Positions 25,566 through 34,753 are shown, counted from the stretch's first letter. The stretch is 64,000 nucleotides of DNA from ZAX-1 sp046533095 (GCA_046533095.1 JAJQRA010000030.1:124001-188000); one strand, 5' to 3'. Notes: generated by a model not told the origin, from the sequence alone. Numbers and translations are program-made.

Positions 25566-26372
25566 TCATGAATGAACCTTATGGTCGGTGGGAACGATAG
25601 ACAAATAATTTTTCATATTTTTTAAGGCGGATTTTTCCAACCGGCTGACTTGAGCTTGCGAGATGTGTATTTCTTCTGCAACCTCCATCTGCGTTTTGCC
25701 TTCAAAGAAGCGTAGCTGAATGATATAGTTTTCCCTTTCATTCAGCCGTTTCATGGCATTGCTTAAGGAAAGCTCTTCCACCCAAGTATCCTCTTTGTTT
25801 TTCTTATCGCTGATTTGATCCATGACATAGAGGGTATCGCCACCGTCCGTATACACCGGTTCGTAAAGGCTAACCGGACTTTGCAGGGCATCTAGGGCAA
25901 AGACAATATCTTCCTTTGCCATGCCTAATGCTGCGGCAATTTCTGCAATGGTCGGTTCATGCGCATTCGTTATGGTTAGAATTTCCCTAGTTTGGATTGC
26001 CTTATAAGCAGTGTCACGCAGGGAACGGCTGACGCGTATGGCATTGTTGTCCCTTAAATAACGGCGTATTTCACCAATAATCATAGGGACTGCATAGGTT
26101 GAGAACTTCACGTTCATGGTGGGGTCGAAGTTGTCGATGGATTTGATAAGGCCGATACAGCCAATTTGAAATAGGTCGTCTACATTTTCATTGCTGTTGG
26201 TAAACCGCTTGATGACACTTAATACGAGGCGTAAATTCCCCTTGATATATTGTTCTCTGGCAGCTAAATCACCTTTCTTGATTTTGCAAAATAATTCATT
26301 TTTTTCACTTTCTTTTAAGATAGGAAGTTTCGCTGTATTTACTCCACAAATTTCGACTTTATAAACTGCCAT
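25566..26372 (-). CDS. sigG: Forespore sigma factor SigG
   Basis: Sigma-G controls late forespore genes. The 268-residue product has the family N-terminus (KVEICGVNTAKLPIL), region 2 (NLRLVLSVIKRFTNSNENVDDLFQIG), region 3 (ALGMAKEDIVFALDALQSPVSLYEPV) and the region 4 helix-turn-helix (QMEVAEEIHISQAQVSRLEK). It is transcribed on the minus strand, convergent with the beta-CASP gene and only 15 bp from its stop. Being inverted and split from sigE, it cannot be read through from the sigE promoter. A forespore-type promoter candidate lies upstream. Confidence 0.95.
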   Translation of the reverse strand: MAVYKVEICGVNTAKLPILKESEKNELFCKIKKGDLAAREQYIKGNLRLVLSVIKRFTNSNENVDDLFQIGCIGLIKSIDNFDPTMNVKFSTYAVPMIIGEIRRYLRDNNAIRVSRSLRDTAYKAIQTREILTITNAHEPTIAEIAAALGMAKEDIVFALDALQSPVSLYEPVYTDGGDTLYVMDQISDKKNKEDTWVEELSLSNAMKRLNERENYIIQLRFFEGKTQMEVAEEIHISQAQVSRLEKSALKNMKNYLSIVPTDHKVHS

Positions 26373-26404
26373 TTAAAGTACCTCCACAATTATTGTTATA
26401 TAAA

Positions 26405-26435
26405 AAGAATGCTCTTAATTTACTACTTTTATTCA
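26405..26435 (-). promoter_or_regulatory. Candidate forespore-type (sigma-F/G) promoter of sigG
   Basis: On the minus strand TGAATA (26435-26430), an 18-base spacer and CATTCTT (26411-26405) resemble the sigma-G consensus (TGAATA with CATACTA 17-18 bases away). It lies 33 bases before the sigG start. It would allow forespore-specific and self-activated expression. Confidence 0.5.
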
Positions 26436-26508
26436 TGTATTTTTTGTGATACAATAAATAAGTGGAAGGTACATTAAATACTGTAAAATAGCCGTAGGAA
26501 GGAGACGA

Positions 26509-26811
26509 ATGAAGGACTACATCGATGAAAGGAACCGAAGAGAAAAAATGGCGAGCAGCATTGTAAAACGAAGCAATGTAATGCTTATGACACAAGAAGA
26601 AATAGCGTGGCAAAACCAGCAGAAAGCAAATGCAGAGAAAGCCACGGATTCGAATACAGAAGAAAGAAACACGCCGGATTTGATCTGGGAATTTTTAAAA
26701 CATGACACGCAGGCAAATAGGGCGATGAAAAGCCTGAGAGAAGAAGCGATGTCGATACAGCTGACACAGCAGGAAATCGAAGGGCTGCTAGGCGAACAGA
26801 AAAAAGGTTAA
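26509..26811 (+). CDS. Small hydrophilic protein of unknown function
   Basis: A 100-residue, strongly charged protein with no membrane segment and probably mostly helical (ERNRREKMASSIVKRS, MKSLREEAMSIQLTQQEIEG). I do not recognise a family. AAGGAGA at a good distance before the ATG and the protein-like composition support it as real. It is divergent from sigG, whose promoter shares the 136-bp gap, so a sporulation link is possible but unproven. It ends 10 bp before the convergent AraC-type gene. Confidence 0.65.
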   Translation: MKDYIDERNRREKMASSIVKRSNVMLMTQEEIAWQNQQKANAEKATDSNTEERNTPDLIWEFLKHDTQANRAMKSLREEAMSIQLTQQEIEGLLGEQKKG

Positions 26812-26821
26812 AGTTCAAAGG

Positions 26822-27679
26822 CTAAAGTTCCCGAGGTGAGGTATGGAACATTTTTTGAAAAGCCCGAAGAAATGTCGAGTAATCTTGAAAGCCGCATTGA
26901 TTTGCGGCTTTTTGAATTGGGCTTCCCTGCCTGATCAAATCTGCCGCACGAAGCAATCTCTTCTGCTGGATATAATTATGGAGGGTATAGCCGGTTTCTT
27001 TTTTAAATTTGTGCATAAGATAATATTTGCTTAAAAAGAATTTTTCAGCGAGGGACTGATTTGATAAGTCTAGATTCAAGTTTAAGTTAATGTAGGCTAA
27101 GAGTTCGGCAATTTGCTTGTCGTATTTAGAGGCAGTAGGGTCACGCTCTAAATGGCTATTGGCAAAGATCCGGTTTACATAAACCATGAGCTGAAGAAAA
27201 TATGTATTACTTAGTACATTGCTGCCAAACTCATTTGATTGAAGGGATTCTGTCAACGAAAAGAGGATTGACTGAATTTGCGTTTGTAACGGTGGGGCCA
27301 AACGCATTAGATGAAAACTTTTTTGTGTAGCAGTTAAAAAGCAGGCTGACAAATCACAGCTTTCATCTTGTGATAATGCCATGAAATCATGTTGCAGCCA
27401 GATAATGATTCGTTCATAGGTGCTATTTGGGTCGATGATCGGCTTGTGTATGTCGTGGTTGTTCACAAGAAGTATATCCCAAGGCTGTAAATAATAGGCT
27501 TTTCCCTCTACAAGATAGGTTACATGTCCGGATAGGAATATAATAATCTTATTAAAATTGTGATAGTGAAATTCAAATTCCTGATTTGTCTTATCTTTTA
27601 AATGGAACAGGCGGAAACGTTGCTCTAAATATCCGCGCTGCTTTTCCTTTCCGGGTAGTGGTTTTCTAATTTGATCCAT
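26822..27679 (-). CDS. AraC-family transcriptional regulator
   Basis: A 285-residue regulator. The N-terminal part is a cupin-like ligand domain (FHYHNFNKIIIFLSGHVTYL, YLQPWDILLVNNHDIHKP). The C-terminal part, about 100 residues, has two helix-turn-helix motifs (NQSLAEKFFLSKYYLMHKFK and IQKAANQCGFQDYSTFLRAF), typical of AraC/XylS. The start at 27679 has AAAGGA in front; an upstream in-frame ATG at 27736 has no such site. The ligand and target genes are unknown. No sugar or transport gene is adjacent. It is divergent from the dapF-like gene. Confidence 0.9.
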   Translation of the reverse strand: MDQIRKPLPGKEKQRGYLEQRFRLFHLKDKTNQEFEFHYHNFNKIIIFLSGHVTYLVEGKAYYLQPWDILLVNNHDIHKPIIDPNSTYERIIIWLQHDFMALSQDESCDLSACFLTATQKSFHLMRLAPPLQTQIQSILFSLTESLQSNEFGSNVLSNTYFLQLMVYVNRIFANSHLERDPTASKYDKQIAELLAYINLNLNLDLSNQSLAEKFFLSKYYLMHKFKKETGYTLHNYIQQKRLLRAADLIRQGSPIQKAANQCGFQDYSTFLRAFQKMFHTSPREL

Positions 27680-27928
27680 AAGAATCCTTTCTGATATCAG
27701 ATATAAGATAGAAGGGCATTGCCTTCCATTGCTCATTTTTTCTAAAAGAGATTGTATTACGAAGCGTACCTTCTTTTCAAAAATAGCTCCTTTTCATCTT
27801 ATTTTGTATCATATCGCACTTTTTGCAATATTTCAAGCAATTTATTCACTGTTCATAGCAAAAAAAAAGAATATAATAGAATTTATAAGATGAAAATTTG
27901 TAGGGGAGTTTATGTGAAAGGAGTTTAT

Positions 27929-28774
27929 ATGGACGTAATTACATTGAAAAAATATCATGGGTTAGGCAATGACTACTTAGTATTAGATCCAAATAAAAAT
28001 GAAATTCAGCTACATGAAAGAAACATAGCGATGCTTTGCCGCAGGAATTTTGGGGTAGGGGCAGACGGAATCCTATATGGGCCTATCCTGGAAGATGAAA
28101 AAATCAAGATGCAGATTTTTAATGCCGATGGTTCGCAGGCGGAGCAAGGTGGAAACGGTGTCCGTATCTTTGCAAAATACTTGATGGATGAAGGCTATGT
28201 GACGGAGAAAAAATTTTGCCTTACGACATTGGCCGGAGAGGTTGAAATCGAATTTCTGGCAGAGGATGGAACGACGATGCGGGTAAATATGGGGAAACCA
28301 TCCTATGCGAGCAGTGTAATTCCCATGATAGGGGAAGATAAGGAAATTATAAATGAACCTTTGCGCTTTGGTGGCAATTTTTATAACACGACTTGCCTTT
28401 CCATCGGAAATCCAAACTGCGTCATTATGATGGAAGAAGTGAGTGCAAAGGCAGCGACTGTCCTTGGCCCTTATGTGGAAAATGCCAGTTATTTTCCAAA
28501 CCGCATCAATATGCAGCTATTAAAAGTAATCGATCGGGGCAATATACAGATTGAAATATATGATCGGGGAGAAGGATATACGCTTGCTTCCGGAACAGGT
28601 GCATGTGCCGCAGCGGCAGCCGCAAACCGAATGGGCTTAGTAGACGAGCATGTTACCGTCCATATGCCGGGCGGTGAGCTGCTGATAGAACTAGAGCAGG
28701 ATCAGACAATCTATATGACAGGCACAGTAGGAACCGTAGGGACGTTTACCTTAGCGGAGAATTTCTTCGCTTAA
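27929..28774 (+). CDS. dapF: Diaminopimelate epimerase-like protein lacking catalytic cysteines
   Basis: The 281-residue product has the DapF fold and signature stretches (KYHGLGNDYLV, FNADGSQAEQGGNGVRIFAKY, GNPNCVIM, YTLASGTGACAAA). In true DapF two cysteines act as acid and base, in CGNG and ACGTG. Here the first is Gly74 (GGNG) and the second is Ser221 (ASGTG). So classical two-cysteine racemisation is not expected. Similar variants are, as I recall, annotated as DapF in other Clostridia, but the reaction is uncertain. The start at 27929 follows AAAGGAG. The gene is alone between the AraC regulator and a long hairpin. Confidence 0.8.
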   Translation: MDVITLKKYHGLGNDYLVLDPNKNEIQLHERNIAMLCRRNFGVGADGILYGPILEDEKIKMQIFNADGSQAEQGGNGVRIFAKYLMDEGYVTEKKFCLTTLAGEVEIEFLAEDGTTMRVNMGKPSYASSVIPMIGEDKEIINEPLRFGGNFYNTTCLSIGNPNCVIMMEEVSAKAATVLGPYVENASYFPNRINMQLLKVIDRGNIQIEIYDRGEGYTLASGTGACAAAAAANRMGLVDEHVTVHMPGGELLIELEQDQTIYMTGTVGTVGTFTLAENFFA

Positions 28775-28812
28775 TTGCTTGGGAAAAATCAAAGAAAGCA
28801 GGCTCATCAATC

Positions 28813-28865
28813 GGTAGGGTAAGGGAAATTATGCGATCAATTTCCTTTACCCTACCTAATTTTGC
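28813..28865 (+). terminator. Long hairpin, probable terminator
   Basis: An 18-bp stem with one wobble (GGTAGGGTAAGGGAAATT 28813-28830 with AATTTCCTTTACCCTACC 28839-28856) is followed by TAATTTT. It sits after the dapF-like gene and before the CAP gene promoter. A second copy is at 40324-40367, part of a larger duplication. Confidence 0.75.
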
Positions 28866-28921
28866 GTGTGGTTCGTGCCTTTTTTAGAAAATACGTATCT
28901 ATACGATAATGATTGGAACAA

Positions 28922-28969
28922 AAAACGGTTCATATAATGTTTGAACTGTTTTGCAAAAAGTATTATAAT
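28922..28969 (+). promoter_or_regulatory. Promoter and possible operator of the CAP-argS block
   Basis: TTGAAC (28941-28946), 17 bases, TATAAT (28964-28969) is a near-consensus vegetative promoter. An inverted repeat AAAACGGTTCA (28922-28932) with TGAACTGTTTT (28942-28952) overlaps the -35 and could be a repressor site. The whole element recurs at 40433-40480. Confidence 0.75.
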
Positions 28970-29030
28970 GTGAGAAATAGAAGTAGAGTACGCAAAGTAT
29001 CGAAGGCAAATTGGAAGGAGAAACAAAATC

Positions 29031-31403
29031 ATGACGAGAAGAAACAGTTATTCAAAGATTTTAAGCCTGTTGCTTAGTTTGATGATTACAATGGCAGCTG
29101 TCCCATTGTTTGCCATGAAAGCGGACGCGGCGGCATCGGGCATTCATGTCGAGGCACACACAAAAGAGGCGATCAAGTCATATATCAAGTTAAATGGAGC
29201 TAAGATAGAAGATCCGACTACTTTTGCCACAAATCCGAGTACGAGCGCACCATATAGTGCAGGTACGCTGACTTCTGGTTCCTTACAGTCAGCGCTTGCT
29301 ATGCTAAACCAGATGCGATATATCGCAGGCATTGATGCTGACGTAACACTCAATGAGACCTATAACCAAAAGACGCAGGCAGCCGCACTGCTCAATTATT
29401 TAAATGATACTTTGTCGCATGACCCGGCAAAGCCTTCCGGTATCAATGATGCACTATTTAATTTAGGCCACGCAGGTGCAGGCGAGTCAAACATCGCCTA
29501 CGCGGCAAGTTCAGCAAACATCCCCGGATACCATACTTTAAACCAAAGGATAGTAAAAGGATGGATGGAAGATGCAGATGCGTCTAATGTTAGCCTTGTT
29601 GGCCATCGCAGATGGGTGCTGAATCCTGCCATGGCACAGACCGGTTTTGGCATGGTAGCAGGACAGCTAGGTTCGTGGTACAAGTCTTATTATGCGATGT
29701 ATGCGTTTGATAGTGCACGCACATCTACCTATAATGGCGTGGCATGGCCGGCTCAAAATATGCCCATTGAATATTTTGGAGATACATATCCTTGGTCAGT
29801 GTCCCTTGGAAAGACGGTAGATGCCGGTAATGTCAGTGTTACTTTGACGCGTCAATCGGATCATAAGGAATGGGTATTTAATAAAAACACGCCACTAGAT
29901 GCTACCTCGAACGAAAACGGCACCTATTTCAACGTGAATAATGATGGATATGGTGCGAAAGGCTGTATCATTTTTAGACCTGCTGATATTGTATATGCAA
30001 ACGGTGATGCCTTTGATGTAAAAATTACAGGCGTATCCCCGGAAGTTTCCTATACGGTAAATTTTTTTAGCTTATTGGATGCGCCCGTAATTACAACGCA
30101 GCCAATAAGTGCCACCTATTCAAAATCTGCTACCGCAGCCTATTTGTCAGTAAGCGTAACGGGAGAAGGACTTACGTATCAATGGTATTCCAATACGACA
30201 AGTAGCAACCAAGGAGGGACAAAGGTTTCAACCTCGGCGCAATACCGGCCCTCCACGCAAACAGTGGGGACTACTTATTATTATGTTAAGGTAAGCAACA
30301 ATGGCGGAACGGCAATCAGCGATACGGCGAAAATTGTAGTAGAGGAGCCACATATAGCGGTTACTGACATCAAGGGAATTCCGACAAAAGCAACGGCAGG
30401 TACAGAACTAGTGCTAAGTGGGACGGTAGCCCCATCTACTGCAACAAATAAGACGATCACATGGAGCGTCAAAAATGCCGGAACGACAGGGGCAACGATA
30501 AACGATGGCAATAAGCTAAATACAACAGCAGAAGGAATGGCAGTAATAACGGCAACGGTCGCAAATGGGCTGACAGCTACAAGCAATTTCACAAAAGATG
30601 TTACGATTACCGTAAAAGAACGCCTAAAGATATCTGCAGGTCAATTTACGGTAAGTGGCATATCGAATCAGTATTACACGGGGGTAGCAATAAAGCCGTC
30701 CATAACGGTAAAATATGGCACGAAGACATTAAAGGCTGAAACAGACTATACCTTAACCTATAAAAACAATATAGAAGCTGGGCAGGCAACGATTGCAATT
30801 ACTGGAAAAGGGGACTATGCCGGTTCAAAGAACGTGGCATTTACGATTCTTTCGGATAAGGAAACCTTGCAGATAAGTGTGCAGACAACAACTTCGATTA
30901 CGCTAAAATGGTCGAAGGGAAACAGTGCACAAGGGTATCATGTCTACCGTGCCTCAAGCAAAAATGGGATATATACGAAAGTGAAAGACATTGTAGCGGC
31001 TTCTACTACAACCTATAAGGACAGTAAGCTAAAAAGTGCCACAGCATATTATTACCAAATCATACCATATGGTGCGGATGGAAAAGAGATACCTAAAAAT
31101 GCATCCGTAATCGTTGGCACAAGCACCAAGCCTGAAACACCTAAAATAGCGCTCAAAGCAGGAAGCAAAAGTGCAACTGCTACATGGAATAAAGTAACTG
31201 GTGCAAATGGATATGAACTCTATCGTGCTACGAGCAAAAAAGGCACCTATACCAAGGTCAAAGCAGGAAATATAACAAAATATACAAATAAGAAGCTAAA
31301 AGCAAAAACGACTTACTACTACAAGGTAAGGGCATATAAGAATGTGGATGGCAAAAAAGTTCATGGTGCCTATAGTGCAGAAAAGAAAATAAAAGTAAAA
31401 TAG
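29031..31403 (+). CDS. Secreted CAP-domain protein with Ig-like and FN3 domains
   Basis: A 790-residue exported protein. It has a signal peptide (about 1-35, cleavage near ADAAA), a CAP/SCP-like domain (about 84-210, with LNQMRYIAGIDADVTLNETY and GHRRWVLNPAMAQTGFG), and an Ig-like domain (about 350-440). A Big_2-type domain (ITDIKGIP-like start near 445), an MBG-type repeat (about 540-615) and two fibronectin type III domains with YHVYRASSKNGIYTKV and YELYRATSKKGTYTKV close it. No sortase signal is seen, so it may be released or held non-covalently. Clostridial CAP proteins of this build have no settled function. GGAGA precedes the ATG. Originally followed by argS, now only a relic. Confidence 0.9.
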   Translation: MTRRNSYSKILSLLLSLMITMAAVPLFAMKADAAASGIHVEAHTKEAIKSYIKLNGAKIEDPTTFATNPSTSAPYSAGTLTSGSLQSALAMLNQMRYIAGIDADVTLNETYNQKTQAAALLNYLNDTLSHDPAKPSGINDALFNLGHAGAGESNIAYAASSANIPGYHTLNQRIVKGWMEDADASNVSLVGHRRWVLNPAMAQTGFGMVAGQLGSWYKSYYAMYAFDSARTSTYNGVAWPAQNMPIEYFGDTYPWSVSLGKTVDAGNVSVTLTRQSDHKEWVFNKNTPLDATSNENGTYFNVNNDGYGAKGCIIFRPADIVYANGDAFDVKITGVSPEVSYTVNFFSLLDAPVITTQPISATYSKSATAAYLSVSVTGEGLTYQWYSNTTSSNQGGTKVSTSAQYRPSTQTVGTTYYYVKVSNNGGTAISDTAKIVVEEPHIAVTDIKGIPTKATAGTELVLSGTVAPSTATNKTITWSVKNAGTTGATINDGNKLNTTAEGMAVITATVANGLTATSNFTKDVTITVKERLKISAGQFTVSGISNQYYTGVAIKPSITVKYGTKTLKAETDYTLTYKNNIEAGQATIAITGKGDYAGSKNVAFTILSDKETLQISVQTTTSITLKWSKGNSAQGYHVYRASSKNGIYTKVKDIVAASTTTYKDSKLKSATAYYYQIIPYGADGKEIPKNASVIVGTSTKPETPKIALKAGSKSATATWNKVTGANGYELYRATSKKGTYTKVKAGNITKYTNKKLKAKTTYYYKVRAYKNVDGKKVHGAYSAEKKIKVK

Positions 31404-31420
31404 CAGAAATGAGAATATAG

Positions 31421-31586
31421 ATGAAAAAAATGGGGAATCTGATGCGTAGCCCTACATCCCAAAGATGGTCAGTATATGACAGAGGAAGGCTATATTTTCG
31501 ATATGGAACGTTTCACTTCTTTTGAAGGCAATACAGGTCTCTATCTACTCTACACGATTGCAAGGATCAAGTTTATTTTAAATTAA
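31421..31586 (+). pseudogene. argS relic (internally deleted copy)
   Basis: Seventeen bases after the CAP gene an ATGAAAAAAAT start matches the first bases of the intact argS (40705). It jumps to sequence matching argS 41511-41570 (GGGGAATCTGATGCG, then a match up to GAGGAAGGCTAT), then to the stretch matching 42065-42160 (ATGGAACG, TTTTGAAGGCAATACAGG). Two large internal deletions, of about 0.8 and 0.5 kb, and many substitutions make it non-functional. It shows that a CAP-argS unit once stood here. Confidence 0.85.
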
Positions 31587-31610
31587 GTACAAAGGAAAAT
31601 AAAAAAAGCC

Positions 31611-31638
31611 TTTGCCATAAGGGATACCTTATGGCAAA
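31611..31638. terminator. Perfect 12-bp hairpin, terminator-like on the minus strand
   Basis: TTTGCCATAAGG, loop GATA, CCTTATGGCAAA. The A run lies on its left side (31591-31607), so the U tract of a terminator would be on the minus strand. No minus-strand gene comes before it now. It marks the left edge of the GC-rich signalling island. Confidence 0.5.
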
Positions 31639-31653
31639 ATAGTGGAGGCTGTT

Positions 31654-34131
31654 ATGAAAAAAATAGGACGGTTTCTGAAACGAAGCTATGTGAGATTAAA
31701 GTCGAAATACTTTGATGAGCGATTGGACATTGACATCCAATCGTTCAATCTGCTTGCCTGTGTCGGGATTCTGGCAGGAATTGCCGCTACCGTCTTTTGC
31801 ATCGTGACTGGCGCGTCCGCCACGAACATCGCCGTCAATCTCCTGTGTTCAGGCGTAGGCGTGGCTTTCATTTACTTTGCCAATAAAACCAAATGGTTCC
31901 ACAGCTTTTATATCATAACTGTTATCGTGGTTTTTCTGTTTCTATTCCCTATCCTTTTTTTCATGGGAGGCGGTTATCGTAGCGGTATGCCCAGTTTCTT
32001 TATTTTTGCCCTGCTTTTTACAGCGCTCATGCTGAAAAAGTGGGAACTGCTCGTTGCGCTCATCACAGAATTGGTCGTCTACGTCAGCTCCTGCTTCATT
32101 TCCTATTTTCACCCTGATACCGTAGCCGGATTTGTAAAAGAGAGTGTCTATCTGTGGGATGTGGTTTTTAGCATGGTTATTTCCGGCACTCTACTTCTTG
32201 CAGTAGGCGCGCTGTACCTGCGTATCTACGACAACCATCAAAGAGAACTGGAGACGGCGCGTGAGGATGCCTTGCGTCTTAGCGAAGTCAAAAGCAATTT
32301 TATCGCCAATATGAGCCATGAAATGCGAACGCCCATTAATGTCATGCTGGGCTTGAACGAGATGATTATCAGGGAGAGTGATTCTGCCCAAGTAAAAAGC
32401 TACAGCTTGGATATTGAGAATGCCGGCAAGTCGCTCCTGCGTTTAATCAACAATGTTTTGGACATTTCCAAAATCGAATCCGGCGTTCTGCCGGTGATGG
32501 ACGAGCCTTATAGGACGGCGGATTTGATTGCCTCTCTCACTTTGACCGGCACGGAACTGGCAAGGAGATATGGCCTTAGCTTCAACACCGACATGGATAA
32601 AACCCTACCCTCTGAACTAACCGGCGATATCCTCCATATTCAGCAGATTGCCTCCAACTTTTTGAGCAACGCCGCCAAGTATACGCAGAAGGGTGGCATT
32701 ACGCTGTCCTTTGGGCATCGGCCGGTCCTAGATGGAATCCTGTTGCGGATTTCGGTGTCCGACACGGGCATCGGCATCCGGGATGAGAATATCCCTTATC
32801 TATTTGATGCGTTTACCCGTGCCGATCTAGCAAAAGGCTGTAGCGTAGAGGGAACCGGGTTGGGGCTGGCTATCGCCAAAGAACTTGCCGCACAGATGGG
32901 CGGAAACATCCGTGTTGAGAGCCATTTGGGTGTAGGCAGCACATTTTCTGTGGAGCTTCCTCAAAAAATCAGCGATGCCGCGCCGTTGGGCGAGCCACCG
33001 TCCGACCCGCGCGTAGAGGATGATGCGCTTTCGAGCATTTTTAGCAATTTTGGGGAATTTTTGTCCGATCCGCACATAGAGGATGCGCCGGGTGGCTTCA
33101 TCGCGCCAGGCGGCATTGTCCTTGTAGTGGACGATAACCGTGAAAACTTGCAAGTTACCAAGACCCTGCTTGCGCGGACTATGCTGCGTGTCGATACGGC
33201 GGTCAGCGGCGAAAAGTGTCTGGAAGCGGTGCGGAATTTCCGTTACGATGTCATTTTAATGGACTATATGATGCCTGACATGGACGGAATTGAAACCTTG
33301 CATCGCCTTTGGGATGAGCATCCCGGTTTTGACACGCCGGTCATTGCCCTGACCGCCAACGTGATTGCCGGAACGGAGCAAAAATTGCTGGACGCAGGCT
33401 TCCGGCAATATCTGTCCAAGCCTGTGATGCACCGCGATTTGGAAATGGTGCTGCGTGCGCTTCTCCCGCCCACGCTAATCACAAAAAAAATGCGGGCGGG
33501 AACAGCACTGCCGCCGGAAATGCTTGAAGGGCTGGCACTGGAACTGGCAGCTCACGGTGTTATCCTTGAAAACGGATTGCGATACCTCTCTGGCGACATT
33601 GTACTGTACGTCAAGGTAGTCGCGGTTTTCACCACCAACCATGAGCGTGAAAAAAACGCAATTGAGGAGCTTGTCGCCAATGAGAATTGGGGTGCGCTGA
33701 AATTCCCTATCCACGCGTTGAAAAGCAAAGCACTTTCGGTAGGAGCGGACAAACTCTCTGAAACGGCTGAGAAACTTGACGAACTGTGTGTGGTGGGCGA
33801 TGGGGAATACATCACCGCCACACTCCCGATGCTGTACCATGAGTGGGAACGCGCGGTCGACGGACTTTCCGCGTTTGTGGAGCGGCTTAGGGAGGAACTT
33901 CCCCCGGAACCTGAGTCGGAAATTTCCTCTGGGCTTGAGGAACTGATAGCATTGATCAGACACAACCGACATCCTTCCGCGATCGCAATGCTAAATCGTC
34001 TGATTGAAGGAGTGAATGGGAAGATGACAGACGCACTGCGGGAAATCCGTATACAAGTGGACGACATAGAATTCCGGGAAGCGGAGCGGCTTCTCCGCGC
34101 GCTGATGGAGGGACACTGCAGTGGAAAATAA
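31654..34131 (+). CDS. Hybrid sensor histidine kinase 1 (signalling island)
   Basis: An 825-residue membrane kinase. About six membrane segments fill residues 30-195, with no large extracellular sensor. Then come HisKA with NMSHEMRTP (His222), the HATPase domain (DTGIGI, GTGLGLAI), a receiver domain (VLVVDDNREN; Asp near 535 in LMDYMMPDMDG) and an HPt domain (HALKSKALSVGA, His near 686). All phosphorelay residues are present. The first gene of the island, it starts at 31654 after GGAGG and overlaps the next gene by 11 bases, so the two are translationally coupled. Codons are clearly more GC-rich than in the flanks. Confidence 0.92.
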   Translation: MKKIGRFLKRSYVRLKSKYFDERLDIDIQSFNLLACVGILAGIAATVFCIVTGASATNIAVNLLCSGVGVAFIYFANKTKWFHSFYIITVIVVFLFLFPILFFMGGGYRSGMPSFFIFALLFTALMLKKWELLVALITELVVYVSSCFISYFHPDTVAGFVKESVYLWDVVFSMVISGTLLLAVGALYLRIYDNHQRELETAREDALRLSEVKSNFIANMSHEMRTPINVMLGLNEMIIRESDSAQVKSYSLDIENAGKSLLRLINNVLDISKIESGVLPVMDEPYRTADLIASLTLTGTELARRYGLSFNTDMDKTLPSELTGDILHIQQIASNFLSNAAKYTQKGGITLSFGHRPVLDGILLRISVSDTGIGIRDENIPYLFDAFTRADLAKGCSVEGTGLGLAIAKELAAQMGGNIRVESHLGVGSTFSVELPQKISDAAPLGEPPSDPRVEDDALSSIFSNFGEFLSDPHIEDAPGGFIAPGGIVLVVDDNRENLQVTKTLLARTMLRVDTAVSGEKCLEAVRNFRYDVILMDYMMPDMDGIETLHRLWDEHPGFDTPVIALTANVIAGTEQKLLDAGFRQYLSKPVMHRDLEMVLRALLPPTLITKKMRAGTALPPEMLEGLALELAAHGVILENGLRYLSGDIVLYVKVVAVFTTNHEREKNAIEELVANENWGALKFPIHALKSKALSVGADKLSETAEKLDELCVVGDGEYITATLPMLYHEWERAVDGLSAFVERLREELPPEPESEISSGLEELIALIRHNRHPSAIAMLNRLIEGVNGKMTDALREIRIQVDDIEFREAERLLRALMEGHCSGK

Positions 34132-34753
34132 ATATGCTGTCATGGTCGTGGACGATGATTCCTCTTTGTTAAAAATGGCGGGAAATATCCTAAGTGGCAC
34201 ATATGAAGTGAGCTACGCAAAATCAGGCGATGCCGCGCTCGCCCTGCTTGAATCGGACTATCTGCCGGACATCATTTTGCTGGATATAGAAATGCCGGGA
34301 CTGAACGGTTTCGAGACACTGGTAAAGTTGCGGGAATTGGAAGACACGAAAGGTATCCCTGTTGTATTTCTCACTGGGGTGAACACTGAGCAAGCCGAGG
34401 TGCAGGGCTTGAATTTTGGCGCGGTGGACTATATCAAGAAGCCCTTTGTGCGGGAAATTTTGCTGGCACGTCTGAAAGTACACTTGGAAAACGGTCGGCG
34501 TCTGCGGAAAATTGCCAGGGCGGAAAGGGATAAGATGGATAGTTTGATCGACAAAGCAAAGTTTGAAAAGGAAACGGCTGTCCTGACCGACACCGAAAAG
34601 AAGATGGCTCTCCTAATTGCGCGTGGGTACAACAATCGGGATATTGCCGACGCGCTACACTACACATACGGATACGTCAGAAAAGTGGTCAGCGTAATCT
34701 ACGAGAAAAAGGGAGTAAGCAAACGGGGTGAACTGAAAAATCTGTTCACCTGA
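34121..34753 (+). CDS. Response regulator with LuxR-type DNA-binding domain
   Basis: A 210-residue regulator with a GTG start overlapping the kinase gene. The receiver domain (about 5-120) has the acidic pair VVDDDSS, the phosphoacceptor Asp near 54 (LLDIEMPGLNG), and Lys in IKKPF. A linker helix and a GerE/LuxR helix-turn-helix (about 155-208, TDTEKKMALLIARGYNNRDI) follow. The overlap makes it the likely output of hybrid kinase 1. Target genes are unknown; self-regulation of the island would be typical. Confidence 0.9.
   Translation: MENKYAVMVVDDDSSLLKMAGNILSGTYEVSYAKSGDAALALLESDYLPDIILLDIEMPGLNGFETLVKLRELEDTKGIPVVFLTGVNTEQAEVQGLNFGAVDYIKKPFVREILLARLKVHLENGRRLRKIARAERDKMDSLIDKAKFEKETAVLTDTEKKMALLIARGYNNRDIADALHYTYGYVRKVVSVIYEKKGVSKRGELKNLFT

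Noticed and set aside
27752..27928. 59-residue N-terminal extension of the DapF-like protein
   Set aside because: The sequence before 27929 is unlike DapF, and AAAGGAG directly precedes the 27929 start.
31591..31653. Terminator for the CAP-argS transcript
   Set aside because: The perfect hairpin has its A run on the 5' side and no T run after it on the plus strand, so it would work on the minus strand only.
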